This document shows positions 1-12,235 of a stretch of 64,000 nucleotides of DNA, one piece after another. The notes under the pieces were generated by a model. That model was not told where the DNA came from. It did not search any database and worked only from the letters and a program-made list of their open reading frames with translations. Origin of the DNA: Deinandra increscens subsp. villosa (lineage: Eukaryota > Streptophyta > Magnoliopsida > Asterales > Asteraceae); assembly GCA_039602395.1 (NCBI GenBank), contig JBCNJP010000003.1:71769917-71833916 (forward strand), given 5' to 3'. Both the position numbers and the translations under genes were made by a program. Within the stretch, counting starts at the first letter, position 1. Each line of letters begins with the position of its first letter.

Positions 1-336
1 GCTAGTTTACTATTAGATTGGGCATGGGCTTGGGTTTATGATTGGGCTTATTGGGTTTATGATTAGCCCATGTGCTTGTAAGAGGTGGTATAAATACCAC
101 CTCATGTTGATGATCAAGTAAGCTTTTGAGGTTGCCATTTACGATTTCTTCATACTCTTGGGTGTTCACGACCGGTTTCTTCAAGCTTCAAATAGTAGTT
201 GTTCTTCATTCAAGACTTGATCTTTATCGAAGATCTAGTCTCTTCTTCTACTATTTTCTTGAATCGATCTCTCACGAGGATTCCGCACTCGTGTTTGATT
301 AGTATATCGTGTGTTTGGGAGATTTCAGGACCTACA
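1..336 (+). repeat. 3' part of an LTR, entering from the left edge
   Basis: The segment reads like the R-U5 part of an LTR. It has a TATA-like box (ggtataaatacc, about 87-98) and a U5-like end that stops in CCTACA at 336. Its last 70 bases resemble 9522-9604 (shared words cttgaatcgat, gattccgcac, atcgtgtg, cctaca), so both belong to related LTR families. No primer binding site follows 336; the sequence passes straight into an accessory-ORF-like region, so the LTR is either truncated or fused to foreign sequence. The 5' end lies outside the window. Confidence 0.55.
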
Positions 337-1590
337 GAGGTTCTGGCACAGCTGGAGCATCTGGATCGGCTGGTGCATTTGCATCTGGGGGGGGGGGGTC
401 ATCTGATCCCTATAACATCATGCCCATATCCTCCGTCAGTACAAATCAAATTGCTAAGGGTATTCATGAGATTGGAACAATTAAAGATGGAGAGTTCATT
501 TGTGAACTTACGATTGAATAAATACAAGCCATCTTTTTTTTGAATGAATAAGAGATGAACAACACAACCGAAGCTGAGCCTGTGGTGTATAAAGAATCCC
601 CTGAAGATGATTTATTTGATGAAGTTGAAGTGGAGGATATTACCGAAGAAGAATATCCTGAAATGTATTCCAATTTCAACAACAATTCTAATGATGAGGA
701 GTTTGGTGAATTCTTTTCAAAAGAAAAGGGAAATGAGGTTGAGGTTGAAATCAAGAAGAAAGATGCTGCTATTCTAGATGATCCAGTTTCTAAAGAGGCA
801 AAGCAACAAAAAGAATGGAGGGATTTTGATGAGTATATCAAGAAGTTTCATGCAAACTTTACTCCACCTCCAAAGCCTCCGAAGCAACAAAAACATATTA
901 AGTTTGAGGGTCAGGTGTCTGGTAATATTATAAGTTGGATGTACGATGAGAGATTGAAATGCTATGGAATCAAATGATAGTTTGGTATCCAGTATTTGAA
1001 ATGTGCTGAAGACTTTAGCAGTTTACCGGTGTGGGATGTGAGAGAGCTTACTAGAAAACCATTAATCAATTATGATAATGAGTGGATGGTTAATTACTTC
1101 AAGAGAATGTTAGACTTTGAATGCCAGAATACATTCAAGTTCTTAAAACCTCAACTGCCAAAGAGGGTTGAACATCCGACCAAGAAGCATCCGGAAGCTG
1201 GCAAGCCATGGATAGTCTTCAAGTTTAAGAAGAAGCCACGCTTGATGAAAAATATTCCTCTGAAGAAAATGGAACTTGACTTCATTGAGACTTTGCATTG
1301 GTGTTATTATGATGATAAGACTAGTGACGCGGTAATTGTGGTGAAGGAAGAATACAAGGTGGTCCGAGTGTTTGATCCAATGTGGCTGATCAACTTGTCA
1401 AAGGCAGACATTGATAAACTATATCATTCTAGGATACTGTTTCATCCGTATTTCATGGAACAAGCCATGTAATTTCAGCAGGCGATTCAAACTTGTTTTG
1501 CATTTGACATATAGGCTGGAAGAAACCATCGGAGGGTATGGACTGGGGAGATGACAAAGACTTGAAGATGTGAGGACCTGACCAGCATAA
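337..1590 (+). pseudogene. Accessory ORF of a SIRE/Maximus-like Copia element, broken
   Basis: A reading frame runs from about 555 to 1472 (roughly 306 codons). It is interrupted by two adjacent stops, TGA TAG at 975-980, after which the same frame continues with FGIQYLK. The N-terminal half is strongly acidic (EDDLFDEVEVEDITEEEYPE); the C-terminal half is basic and aromatic, with WDVRELTRKPLINY and VFDPMWLINLSKADIDKLY. I recognise this block as an uncharacterised protein repeatedly found next to Copia elements in composite plants, but I know no function for it. It sits immediately upstream of a polypurine tract and LTR, which is the position of an env-like or accessory ORF. A Gly/Ser/Ala-rich piece at 337-521 may be an upstream part of the same ORF. 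Confidence 0.55.
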
Positions 1591-1604
1591 GCCAAGGGGG
1601 AGTT
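1591..1604 (+). other. Polypurine tract (plus-strand primer site)
   Basis: GCCAAGGGGGAGTT lies directly before the TGTTAG start of the LTR at 1605. The gag-only element has a closely similar tract before its 3' LTR (29180-29191), which supports a shared SIRE-like family style. Confidence 0.7.
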
Positions 1605-1973
1605 TGTTAGAACATAGAATGGCTGAAGCTGGATCAGTGTGAAGAAATAATAGAAGATGAAGCTTACTACACTAACAACGAACTGGGACATGAACCTAGG
1701 AACGAACTGAGCCACGAACTGGCAGTTCGTGGGTGGTCCAGTTCGTTGGCAGCTTATTTCTATATATATATGTAATAGGTGTAGATAGTTGAAGTTTCTT
1801 GGTCCTTTTGTATGTGTTTTCCACTGTGTTAGCTTGAGAGAATTCTGGTCTGATTTTGTTGTATTTTTTGTTTGTCCAAATCAATGAAATTTAGCTTTAT
1901 TTAGATCGTATCGTGTCATCAATCATGTTTCCAATCGAGTTGTAGCTCCCCGGCCCGTCCGAACGCACTTTCA
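1605..1973 (+). repeat. 3' LTR of a SIRE-like Copia element
   Basis: The LTR starts TGTTAGAACATAG after the polypurine tract and ends CGCACTTTCA. It carries a TATA box (tttctatatatatatg, about 1756-1771) and has a U5 style close to that of the gag-only element (CGCATTTTCA). Directly after 1973 the - strand Ty3/gypsy integrase reading resumes (EEPVE), so this is the right junction of an insertion into that gene. The target duplication should begin ACTTC (1974-1978); its partner copy would lie left of the window. Confidence 0.7.
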
Positions 1974-2639
1974 ACTTCGACAGGCTCTTCCATAAAATGC
2001 AGCATGTCATCAATTTGGATTTCATTAAGAGAAATGACAAGGGATTCATCGGATAGACACTTCTTCAAGTTTCTTACATGGAATTCTTCAGGTTTCTTAC
2101 ATGGAATGTGTCGAGAACACTACTCAGCTCGGGTGGCAACTGCTATCTATAAGCAACTGGTCCAATCTTCTCTAGGATTTCGAAGGGACCAATGTAACGG
2201 GGGTTTAGCTTACAACATTTACCAAAAATGGATTACACCTTTCAAAGGGGACACCTTTTGCATAACCTTATCTCCAACCTCAAATGACAGAGGTTTGTGT
2301 CTTACGTCAGCATAGCTTTTATGAAGATCTCGAGTGGCCTTCAAATGGTTTTGGATTTGGGAGACTTTCTTAGTCATTTCGAATTCTCGACTATCTCAGA
2401 ACCAGATAGTTGGTTGTCTCCGAATTCGAACCAACAGATGGGCGATTAGCACTTTCTACCATAAAGTTCCTCGAATGGGGCGGAATGGATACTGGTATGA
2501 TAACTGTTATTGTATGAGAACTCATAGATGGGTAAGTCTACAACGCAGGCGCACAACATATCCTCAAGAGTTTAAATTGTTCTTTCGCTTTGTCCATTAG
2601 TTTGCGGATGGTAGGCTGTACTCATATCGAGCTAAGTAC
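1974..2639 (-). pseudogene. Ty3/gypsy integrase, core and C-terminal part
   Basis: Integrase would insert the cDNA into the genome. Reading the - strand from 2639 gives LDMS-, then FSYNNSYHTSI, APFEELYGRKC, SPICW, KSYADVRHKPLSFEVGDKVM, LNPRYIGPFEILEKIGPVAY and finally EEPVE at the SIRE-like LTR junction. These are the end of the DDE core and the GPY/F-type C-terminal domain of plant gypsy integrases. The reading changes frame several times and has in-frame stops. A stretch before FSYNNSYHTS appears deleted. The piece is joined to 3834-4210 across the 2640-3833 insertion. Confidence 0.8.
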
Positions 2640-3833
2640 CTAATAATGTTTGTCGAAGCCATTAAAAATACCTAAACTAACATGTAGTAGGGTAAGCTAG
2701 GGTTATCGAATTTGAGGAGTTGATGTTTATTAGTGATTTTAGAATTTTGACTAATTAACTAAATTACTTAACCTAGAAGCTGTCAATATTCTAGATTAAC
2801 CTAAAAACCTATTCGAACCTAAAAATTACCTAAATTGCAGAATTGCATTGTTGGTTTTCTTGTTTATTGTAAAGATGGGAACTTTAATTAAATTTATTTT
2901 TAGAATAACAATGGTGATGAAATACGATTATCGAAAGATCCCGATTTTCTAGTTTCCAAATTATTCAAGTTGTCTAAATGGGTTTCCTACATAGACATCG
3001 TCTTGCTTCCGTTTGCCAATCCAACCTATGTCCTAGATCAATCACATAGGCTGACTAATCACTAGATCGACGTTCCAACGATATGACGGTTTACTATGAT
3101 CCTAATAAACTTGCTAGTTAAGTAAGTGGATAAAGCATGCAAGAATCTTCAATTGAAAAATCACGAACAATCATGAACAATCAAAGACTAAACCACACAT
3201 CAAAAACACACATGAACAAAGAAAAGAATTTAGACAACCCGTTCACCCAAACAATCGTTTGACGTTTAGCCGGACATCCTAAAGTTCAGAAACATGAAAT
3301 AGATGTAAAATATACTATGAAAATCGTCTCTGGCTTCTTGTTGCCATCTATGGTCGATTAGAAGTGAAAAAAAACCTAAAAACCATGTTTATCGAGAATG
3401 AAAAAAAATCACGTTTTAGCAGACTTGGACCCCTCGCGTATTGCGAGGGGCCTGCTCCATTTCCTTCGCGACCCGCGAGACATACTGGGCCACTAATTCT
3501 TTGGCCTAGTTTGATCCAACTCGGCCCAATGCTCCAAATTCACATGGGAATTTTTAAGTCATTTGATCCATATTTTAGGCCCAATCACTTCTCTTGTATT
3601 TCTTGAACATCACAAACACCTCACGGACCATCTTTTCTTCACTTGATTAATTTCTCAAAGCTCGGGCATTTTTCCTTGATTTCTTGAATGCTTCTAAAAC
3701 TCCATAATTTGTGACATTATGACTCATGTACATGAAATACAAAATGTAGAAAACGTTATAAGAATATAAACGTTATAATTAATAAAAAACAAGTAATTAA
3801 ATACTTTTAACTATAAAAATTTAGACTCTCATC
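2640..3833. mobile_element. 1.2-kb non-coding insertion in the gypsy integrase, TSD AGTAC
   Basis: The 5-base word AGTAC is duplicated at 2635-2639 and 3834-3838. Removing 2640-3833 plus one copy restores the integrase reading KALCT-stop-LDMS across the joint. The insert starts CTAATAATG and ends CTCTCATC. It has no obvious terminal inverted repeats, no TG..CA ends and no coding capacity (only shadow ORFs). Its sequence (about 2665-3320) resembles a non-coding repeat I associate with composite plants, but I cannot name its class. Five-base duplications are typical of integrases, yet the ends are not LTR-like. Confidence 0.65.
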
Positions 3834-4740
3834 AGTACACAAAGCTTTATGCAATTGATTTCCAGAACCTTGATGTGAAACGGCTATCTCTATCGGAAGT
3901 GATGGAGACTGAGGGTCCCGTGACTGGCGAAGATCTCCTTCAGGTAGAGCTTGGTAAGTTGTTCCATAGAATCTTTCTCTTTCATTACTAGGAAATGTGA
4001 GGATCTTGTTAATCAATCAATGATGACCCAGATGGTGTCATTACCACATTGGCTCTTCGGCGGCTTTGTGATGAAGTCCATTGTGATGCGTTCCCATTTA
4101 CACTCGAGGAATACTGGTTGAATGAGCAGGCCAGACGCCCTTTGACCTTTGAGTAGGTTAGACATTTCCCAACGTAGGTAGAAACTACCGCCTTCATGTT
4201 AGGCCACTAATAAAGTTCTCGCAAATCATGATACATCTTGTTAGCTCCAGGATGTATGGAATATCTAGACATGTGGGCCTCTTTCATGACCAGGTTCTTG
4301 AATCCATCGTACACGGGTACCCAAAGTCTATTCAAGGAATATTTAGCTTCATCAGAATTGGTTTCAATTTGGTAGTCCATACCGCGCAGGCATTCAACTT
4401 TAAGTTATTCTTCCTAAGAGCTTCGAGTTGGGCTTCACAAATCTGGGATGTGAGGCTAATATGTATGTTCATACCAAGCGCTCGGACTCGGAGAGGCATC
4501 ACTCTCTCTTGTCATCCCAAATAAATTTATTATCTTTCTGAGTCAAATTGGCCAGGAGCTGGGCTATCTTGGAGAATTTTTTGATAAATTTGCGGCAGTA
4601 GCCAACGAGACCAAGGAATTAATGGATTTTAGAAGGGGTCGTGGGAGGACTCCAGTATTTGATCACTTCAATCTTTGAAGGTTCAATATAAATATCATGG
4701 TCGTTGATCACATGACCTAAGAAATGTACCTCGCAAATCC
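3834..4740 (-). pseudogene. Ty3/gypsy RNase H and N-terminal integrase remnants
   Basis: Downstream of RT on the - strand the reading gives FLGHVIN, then FLGLVGYCRKFIKKFSKIA and LTQKDNKFIWDD, the start of the RT/RNase H connection. It then loses much of RNase H to stops and a deletion. From about 4210 it resumes with integrase text (ITMDFIT, CGNDTIWVI, LTKLYLKEI, then KALCT at the insertion point). Every part is broken by frameshifts. This links the RT entry to the integrase core at 1974-2639. Confidence 0.7.
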
Positions 4741-4747
4741 AAAATTG

Positions 4748-5660
4748 TCATTTGGATAATTCCACATACAATTCCTCTTTCCATAGTGATTCTAAAATCA
4801 GCTTGAGGTGTTGCTCATGCTCTTCCTTGCCACAGAAGTAGATCAGGATGTCATCGATGAACACGATAACGAATATATCCAAATAGGATTTACATACGCG
4901 ATTCATGAGATCCATGAATACGATAGGTGCGTTAGTCAACCCAAATGGCATAACAAGGAACTCATATTGCACATATCGATTCGTAAAGGCGGTCTTGGAA
5001 ATGTCTTCTTTACAGACTCTCATTTGATGGCAACCTAAGAGTAAGTCGATCTTAAAGTAGAAGCTTGACCCGTGGAGGTGGTTAAACAGATCTTCAATTC
5101 TCGGGAGAGGGTAGCGGTTCTTCACCGTTAAATTTTTCAGTTCCTGATAATCAATACACATCTGGAAGGATCCATCCTTCTTCTTAACGAACAAGACATG
5201 GCCTCCCAACGGGGAAAAGCTCGGCCTTATAAATCCTTTGTCAAGAAGTTCTTGCAGTTCGCTAGACAACTCCTTCATTTTCGACGGGGCTAAGCGATAA
5301 GGGGATCGACCAACTGGTGCTGCTCCAGGCAATAGGTCAATATGAAATTCCACATGTCTAGGCGGGGGTAGACCAGGTAGATCCTCGATGAAAATTTCAG
5401 GAAAATCTCGCACGGTCGGGACATTTTCAAGCTTTCTTTCTTCATGCTTCTTCACTGCTACATGCGCTAGGATGGCATGATAACCTTTCCGCAGATACCT
5501 CTAGGCTTTCATGCAGGTCATAATGTTAAGTTTTGTTCCACATTGTTCTCCCTGAACTATCAAGGTCTCCTCGTTTTTGAGAGGGATCTTGACTTGTTTC
5601 TCGTGACAGACTATCTGTGCATGGTTTGCAGACAACCAATCATCCCAACTACAATGTCAA
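4748..5660 (-). pseudogene. Ty3/gypsy reverse transcriptase
   Basis: Reverse transcriptase would copy the element RNA into DNA. An open stretch of 235 codons (5455-4748) contains DFPEIFIEDLPGLPP, VEFHIDLLPGAAPV, SPYRLAPSKMKEL, FVKKKDGSFQMCIDY, YPLPRIEDLF, MPFGLTNAP and the catalytic box VFIDDILIY (4861-4838). The two Asp residues are therefore retained. The order matches plant gypsy RT. Before MKKHEE (5455) the frame is lost, and after ELYVELSK it stops at the RNase H boundary. Substitutions at conserved places (for example LLLGCHQMR) indicate decay. Confidence 0.85.
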
Positions 5661-5670
5661 AACTTCAGAG

Positions 5671-8654
5671 CTATACGGGTAGGAGGTCTATATCGAACGA
5701 ATGTCCTGGCATCTCTAGAGAATAGCCTCTGAGTATTTCACCTGCTTCTATTAGTTTACCATTGGCTAATTCGGTAATATACTTAGTGTTTATATTGGTA
5801 GGGGTGATTTTAAGTATAGGGCTAAAATCATTAGACAGAAGCTCTTTTCTGCACCAGTATGAAATAAAATAAATGCATATCGATTGTTTTAAGAGAAACG
5901 TACCCATCGTAGTATGTTGGTCTAGACAGGCCTCTGAGGCGCTCTGCATGAATGCTCTTCCTCGAGCGAGTTCGGTTGTCTGCTTATTCAATTTAGGACA
6001 GTCACTCTTGAAATGACCAATAACTCCACACTCAAAATAATTCTCGGGTGCCTGAGGCTTATTGGTACAGCTCGGGCAGTCCCTGAATATGTGACCCTTA
6101 GCCTTGCAGTTCCTGTAATAAATGTTTCCACGGTCAAGGGTGTGGTGCCGGTTACCTTTGTTGTAGAGAGGTTGGCTGCCAGTGTAGCCAGCCTTCTTAG
6201 GGTCCTGGGCAGTTGCAACAGCAGCATGGGCCTTGATGGCTTCATGGGATTTCTCAACGGGAGCTTCCATTTGCTTATTCTTCTTCTAGTCATTACCACG
6301 CTTACGCTTGTGGTCGGGCTTCTTGTTATCAGTTGAGTCAGAGGGAACGACAACAGGTTTAAAATCAGTGATCCTTCTTGCAAAGGATACGCCTTCGCCG
6401 GATGCATGATACGTCAGGTTGTGAGCTAGGCGTACCGCAATCTAGGACATTACTAGGTTTGATGATATGACATTTTCTTGAATAACAGGCGAAAGTCCCC
6501 AAACATACCTTAATCTTTTTGTAGAGAGGACCCACCATAGTGGTCATAAGAGTTGTAGCTTCATGATCTACCTTTATCTTTGCAATTGCCAAGAATTGAG
6601 CTCATGTGTGAGTAGGTGCCTGAATATCTCCAATCACATTCTATAGAGGACGAGTTTTGATCACTCTTGAGTTGTAAGCGGGTGGGAAATCATGACTTTG
6701 AATTACCTTAGGTATGTTGAACAGGGGAAGTTCAACCACGAACTCAATTCCTTGCAATTGTGAAGATAGAGGCAGATCATGAAGCTGCAACTCTTGTGAA
6801 TCTGTACCAGTGCACTCAACATCTGCAACTAAAATTGGAGAGCTTAATTTCTCACATGAGTCATGGAAACATTTAGTATAGCCAACAATATCGGATCTGT
6901 TCATTACCAGGTTCCCAAATTCCACCTCTAGTCTCTGCGGTTCTTCCGTAGGGCAGTACTCATCCCTCATGAGTATTTTCACTTCTTCTCAGGACATGGA
7001 GTAAGCAAGGTCTGGCCCAAGGTACCTAGTATAAGAATTCCACCAAGAAAGTACACCATCACTGTGCAGGTAGCGTATTTCACTTTGTATACTTTGGGAC
7101 AATTGCACATACAATACACCGACTTGGTCTTCTCAAACCACCCAAACCATCGAATCAATACTACAACGCCTTCGGTGACCTTGGAGTTCGTGGGCTTGCA
7201 ACTCATGAATCCTTTTCTTACCGGTAGGGGTATCATGACGCCCACCATAAGTGGAGGATCGTCCGGCTTCCGCAATGGCAAGAGCACCCACAACACGTTG
7301 GGTTATAAGCACTTCAATGGTAGCGACGTCCATGATGGGGGGGGGGAATGTTCTGTTTGGTGCAGTCCTGTGGTTGTCTCTGTGGTGGCATGCTTCTTAA
7401 TTTCACATAAGGCAAAAGAAAGAGTAAGACATGATAATAATAAGCCAATACATACTATGACATACATCAACCAAAAGATACACAACAATCATAACATCGC
7501 AACACAAAAAGCAGAGAAACATAACCATCCATAACATAGATTACTTGTTTTACAAGATTCATAATGGTTATAAATATTGTCTTAGTGGAAACGCAGTCCC
7601 ACAAAAATACAAATCATTCATAGAGCAATAGATATGGGGTCAACAGGAACCCCTGAACTAATACATCTCTAACTATGGCGGAGCATGATCTAGTGGCAAC
7701 AAGACTTCGGCTATCTGTGTAACCACCAACGGCAACAAGTGGAACATTGGAGCAAAGTCCTCGGTAGAAGGGATGCTCGTAGCTAACCCCTTGATTACAA
7801 TACATGTATAGGCAGCAGCTATACCACTAGTGTCTAACATGTAGGCATGGAGGGTGTCAAGTGCCAGGCTAAAGGAAGCAATGTGGTCCTCAAGAGCAGT
7901 CACACGGGACTCTAGAGATGTGAGCAGAGAGGAGGGTGCAATGGCCTTGAGGATAGACTGTAAGTGACAGATATCATTGTCAGGATGGGCTATACAGGTA
8001 AGAAGTGAAGATACAAGGGTATCAACTCGAACCTCAAAAAGATCAGGGAATGGGGCACCAACATTAGGGAAGGCTAGAGGGAGTACAAGTGGCGTGGCGG
8101 AGATCGCAGCAGTGGATGACTCGCCAATCTCAAACATGTTGTCATAAACTCTCATGCTCTTCTTAAGAGGGAGCGGGACTAGCTCAGAAGGAGGAGGCAT
8201 GGCTCAGGGGAACGGGATCGCTTGAGGGTAGGCTCCTCAAGTATGGTAGGCTCAACGTTGTGCACCCAAAGGGTCCACCAGGGGTGCTACGAAAAGGACG
8301 GTAAGGAAGGGGTACGATATGGGGAAAGTGGGAGAGGACTCAAAGTCACCACTAAAAAGTCTCCATCATCGAAAGGGTCGGAAGGAACGATAGCTACATC
8401 GTACGAGGTCGTCTCCTCGGGATCCTCATCGGGATCATCTTCAGAATCCGAATCATCTATAATGGTGAAGTTTAGTACAATCGTAGGTGAGCAAGGTCGG
8501 AGTACAGCAGGGGTAGGGATCGGCGATGCCGGCTCATACACCGGTGATTTAGGCTCATAGGTACGAGACGGTGGCATAGGCTCTAATGGGGCATGAACAA
8601 TCTCCAACTCCACATCAAAATCCGATGTTACTCAATGGACTCTGAGGAAGACAT
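5671..8654 (-). pseudogene. Ty3/gypsy gag and protease (decayed)
   Basis: Gag would form the particle and protease would mature it. The start is the ATG at 8654 (MSSSESIE, then a stop). A low-complexity acidic/Pro-rich N-terminus (8613-7673) is followed by the retrotransposon gag core, split over frames (7296-6641: FEKTKSVYCMCNCP, YCPTEEPQRLE). Next come two zinc-knuckle-like motifs near 6120-6070 (NCKAKGHIFRDC) and 6043-5996 (ECGVIGHFKSDC), each with the first Cys replaced by Tyr. The protease part follows (GTFLLKQS, TELANGKLIEAGEI, FDIDLLPV, about 5920-5671). Its DSG catalytic triplet is not recognisable. The same layout is intact in the element at 62533-64000. Confidence 0.75.
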
Positions 8655-8719
8655 GCTGTGACAAAATTTTCTAAGTCATGATTCTAAGGAAATAGTTTGA
8701 GGCTTGTAATATTAAATAG

Positions 8720-9604
8720 TGTTGGGTTTGAATTAATATTATTAGTGGGCTTGTATTAGAATAATTGTAGGTTGGGCTTCATGGGATTAAGGGGTTTCGG
8801 CCTATTTAAGGCTTTGTATGCAAATATGGGAAGTATATAATCCCATGTTTTAGTGAAAATTAGGTTAGCCATTTTGGGTAGTAAATTTTGTGAGCCAGAG
8901 AGAGGAAAATGGGAGTTCGTTTTTCTCTAAACCGTGTCTTGTACAAGATGAATACAGAGTATAATCGTGTTCACTGATTAAGGTACTTCTTGNNNNNNNN
9001 NNNNNNNNNNNNNNNNNNNNNNNNNNNNNNNNNNNNNNNNNNNNNNNNNNNNNNNNNNNNNNNNNNNNNNNNNNNNNNNNNNNNNNNNNNNNNNNNNNNN
9101 NNNNNNNNNNNNNNNNNNNNNNNNNNNNNNNNNNNNNNNNNNNNNNNNNNNNNNNNNNNNNNNNNNNNNNNNNNNNNNNNNNNNNNNNNNNNNNNNNNNN
9201 NNNNNNNNNNNNNNNNNNNNNNNNNNNNNNNNNNNNNNNNNNNNNNNNNNNNNNNNNNNNNNNNNNNNNNNNNNNNNNNNNNNNNNNNNNNNNNNNNNNN
9301 NNNNNNNNNNNNNNNNNNNNNNNNNNNNNNNNNNNNNNNNNNNNNNNNNNNNNNNNNNNNNNNNNNNNNNNNNNNNNNNNNNNNNNNNNNNNNNNNNNNN
9401 NNNNNNNNNNNNNNNNNNNNNNNNNNNNNNNNNNNNNNNNNNNNNNNNNNNNNNNNNNNNNNNNNNNNNNNNNNNNNNNNNNNNNNNNNNNNATTGTGTT
9501 CATCTTATTTCGGTTTTTCATCTTTGTTCTTGAATCGATTTTATACACGGATTCCGCACGTGTATAGAGTTTTGATGTCGTGTGAGGTTAATTCTGATCC
9601 TACA
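8720..9604 (+). repeat. LTR-type sequence in + orientation, containing an assembly gap
   Basis: A segment starting TGTTGGGTTTG (8720) with a TATA-like box (ggcctatttaagg, about 8800) ends in CCTACA (9604). It resembles the LTR at 1-336 in its U5 part. It lies between the gag start (8654) and the PBS (9754-9741) of the - strand gypsy element, so it is a later insertion into the gypsy leader. Flanking 5-mers (AATAG and ATGAT) do not match. The 500-N gap may hide anything from a few bases to a whole internal domain, so solo LTR and full element cannot be told apart. Confidence 0.5.
8993..9492. other. Assembly gap, exactly 500 N
   Basis: The run of N is exactly 500 long, which usually denotes a gap of arbitrary size. 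It falls inside the LTR-like segment 8720-9604, as expected for a repeat that failed to assemble. No feature should be called across it. Confidence 0.98.
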
Positions 9605-9740
9605 ATGATCACAATTCTAGGTTAGATATAAACATGTATAACAGGCAAGGAATGTAACACGTAATGCACACGCAAATAAGACTAGCAAAGCATAGGCTAT
9701 AGTCTAGTCCTACTAATGCAACCTAGTTCTCTATAACCTA
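9605..9740 (-). other. Remaining leader of the - strand gypsy element
   Basis: This is a short non-coding stretch between the inserted LTR (ending 9604) and the PBS. By position it is 5' untranslated leader of the gypsy element. Nothing else is visible in it. Confidence 0.5.
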
Positions 9741-9754
9741 GGCTTTGATACCAA
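9741..9754 (-). other. Primer binding site of the - strand gypsy element
   Basis: Read on the - strand it gives TTGGTATCAAAGCC, one mismatch from the usual plant TGGTATCAGAGCC complementary to initiator tRNA-Met. It lies two bases inside the LTR end GGTGTGACA (9757). This fixes the orientation and the LTR boundary. Confidence 0.85.
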
Positions 9755-12235
9755 TCTGTCACACCCTGTAAAGACTGTTTTTGGGTGCGAGCGAGATGGA
9801 TCACAGTCAAGATTACATAGAATCACCTCTGGGTGATTAAAAACTAGAGCCGTTTAGGAAGCCGAAAAGAGTTTCATTTCAAAATGCAGCGGAACCTAAT
9901 GAGGGTTAAGTAGTTGTCATTGTTTACAAAACATTGTTCAAAAGATTTAAAAACATGACACCGTCAGGTGTTATGCTATGAAATCTCCAAAAGGCTAGAT
10001 TGACCATGACTCCAGATTATTATTTCAGGTCCTAATGATATGCATACAGTTCCACACAAGCCAGCACCAGATCAGGCACCTGAGAATTCACATACTAAAA
10101 AGGTCAACATAATGTTGGTGAGTTCCAAGGTTTAAATAGCATGCAGAACTATGATTGACAACAAAGTGTGGCATAATATTATCACTAGTTAACATTAGTT
10201 GAGATACTGAATTATTATTACCATGAACCTTGAACTCCGAAACTAACTGATTACCCACTCATGGTTTTCTGTCCAAGAATATTGGATGTCATTATAATTG
10301 TTGTACGTACCCATTGACTATAGAACGGGAGCCAAGATTGGAGCTACCAATCATGGGCAGGGGAGTTAACCTAATAGATCTTTTAACAAGTCATTGTTTC
10401 TTATATAATTAATCGGATTCAATAAATAGTGAGATTTCATTATAACATGAATCAATAAGATAAGATAGGGTGGAGGAAAAGCTCATGTAATCAATAGTGG
10501 TAACACTTATCTTTTTGTCAGGCATGATAACGGTTATATGAATTCTTCCCCCAAAGCATTTAAAACGGTTAAAAGAGGGGCCGCGAGACTCACCTAAGCT
10601 CGATGAATCAAAATAAAGCAGAGTATGATGATACGATAAACCTAGCCGTCCTAAATCAGATATAAGAAAATTTAGGGTCTAGCAAATTGGGTTACCATCC
10701 AAGTCACCCCAATTTGATGGTTAATTCCTGACGTCTTGATAGCCTTAGAATAGACGGTTTGCAAATATAATTTATAATCAAATAAATACACGAATTATTT
10801 GCACACAACTAGAAATAAATAAAATATATATATAAATTCAGGGAAATATAAAAATTACTTTCATTGTTTTTTTAAGGATAATATTTATGTGAATAATTAT
10901 TATGATGGAATTATAGCTTTTTAAGAATAAAATAATTTCCTAAGGCTCAAAAGTCCGAAATCGCATATTTTCACGGTATTATCTAAATACGCGGTATTTA
11001 CCAGCTTTGTCAAAATATACTTATTATATATATAACAAATTTTATTTCTCAGCCCCCCTCACATGTTATTTTACTTCGTTTAAACAAATAGGATAGTTTC
11101 ACGTGTCCTCTTTTACTACATGTTTAATGGTCATTGGTTGTTTTGGACGGTTCCACAAGTTCATTTAGTGTACACATATTTTTTGGGCTTCGCACCCATA
11201 CATTTTCTTTCTGCTTCTCTCATCATTTACTTTCTCTTCGTCTCCCCATTTTGCCATGTCCCTCTTCAAAAAGAGGTACCGGAACTTTATAGATTCATAA
11301 ATCCACCAAGACCACATGAATCACGAAATTAAACACACCATTTCGCTAGAAATTGAAAACCGATTAAACCAAGATCCATGTTGATATAATTTGGTGACGT
11401 TTTGAAGAATTTGAGAAAGAGAACACAATAGTGCGAAGAACATGAGTGTGCAAAGAACAGGATGAACCAAATTTTACGAATCGGTTATGGCACTTCAATG
11501 TTTTTCCTCCCATATTGTCTTGTCTTTCAATCTCCGATGTTTACTACTGTAGTATAAATTATTGAAACTGAATTGTTTGGGTTAATTGTGTATATAGGTA
11601 TAAACTTAAAAGGATGTATTATCTTCAAAATTACATAGGTTATAGAACCCTATCATCGAGTTTGTATTGTACTTACCAAACACCCGTGGTGCTGCGCCGC
11701 ACTTTTTTGCTTTCTTGTAGCAATCAACCACCGCACCTACACTCACCTCTCTATTTTTTTTTTAATCCTTCAAGGGATGCTACTTGTTGGGCGAAGAACA
11801 TGAAGATAAAGACTTTATTAATTTATATGGTATAATATAAATGGCAAAAATAATGGATGACAGCTTTTACTAATTCATTTTATATTAAAAAATCGATGAA
11901 TATTCCAATCTAAATCATTAAAACTTTTTTTTATTGATCATTTTGTTTATTTGTGATACTTAAATTAAAAAATATATGTATACCTCATTGTAGAAAAAAT
12001 TAAATGGGATTAACAAATTTAGTTTTTTGAATTAATATTAAAAAAATTAATAATAAAAAATTAAAGTGTGAGTTTGAAAAAGTGAAGCGTGATCATTACA
12101 CAGAAAACGGAGAAAATGTGATAAATAAAAAAATGTGGTAAACGCATTACTAACAATAACCATTTGAAAGACCTGCACAATACAAATAGAAGTCAAATAA
12201 ATGGTGGCCCGCCGGGAAACGTGGGCGGGTCACCA

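Noticed and set aside
7064..7534. 156-codon + strand frame
   Set aside because: Shadow of the - strand gypsy gag; the gag phrases on the other strand explain the open reading.
8865..9625. Two long reading frames across the N run
   Set aside because: They consist mostly of unknown residues; the gap is 500 N and has no coding meaning.
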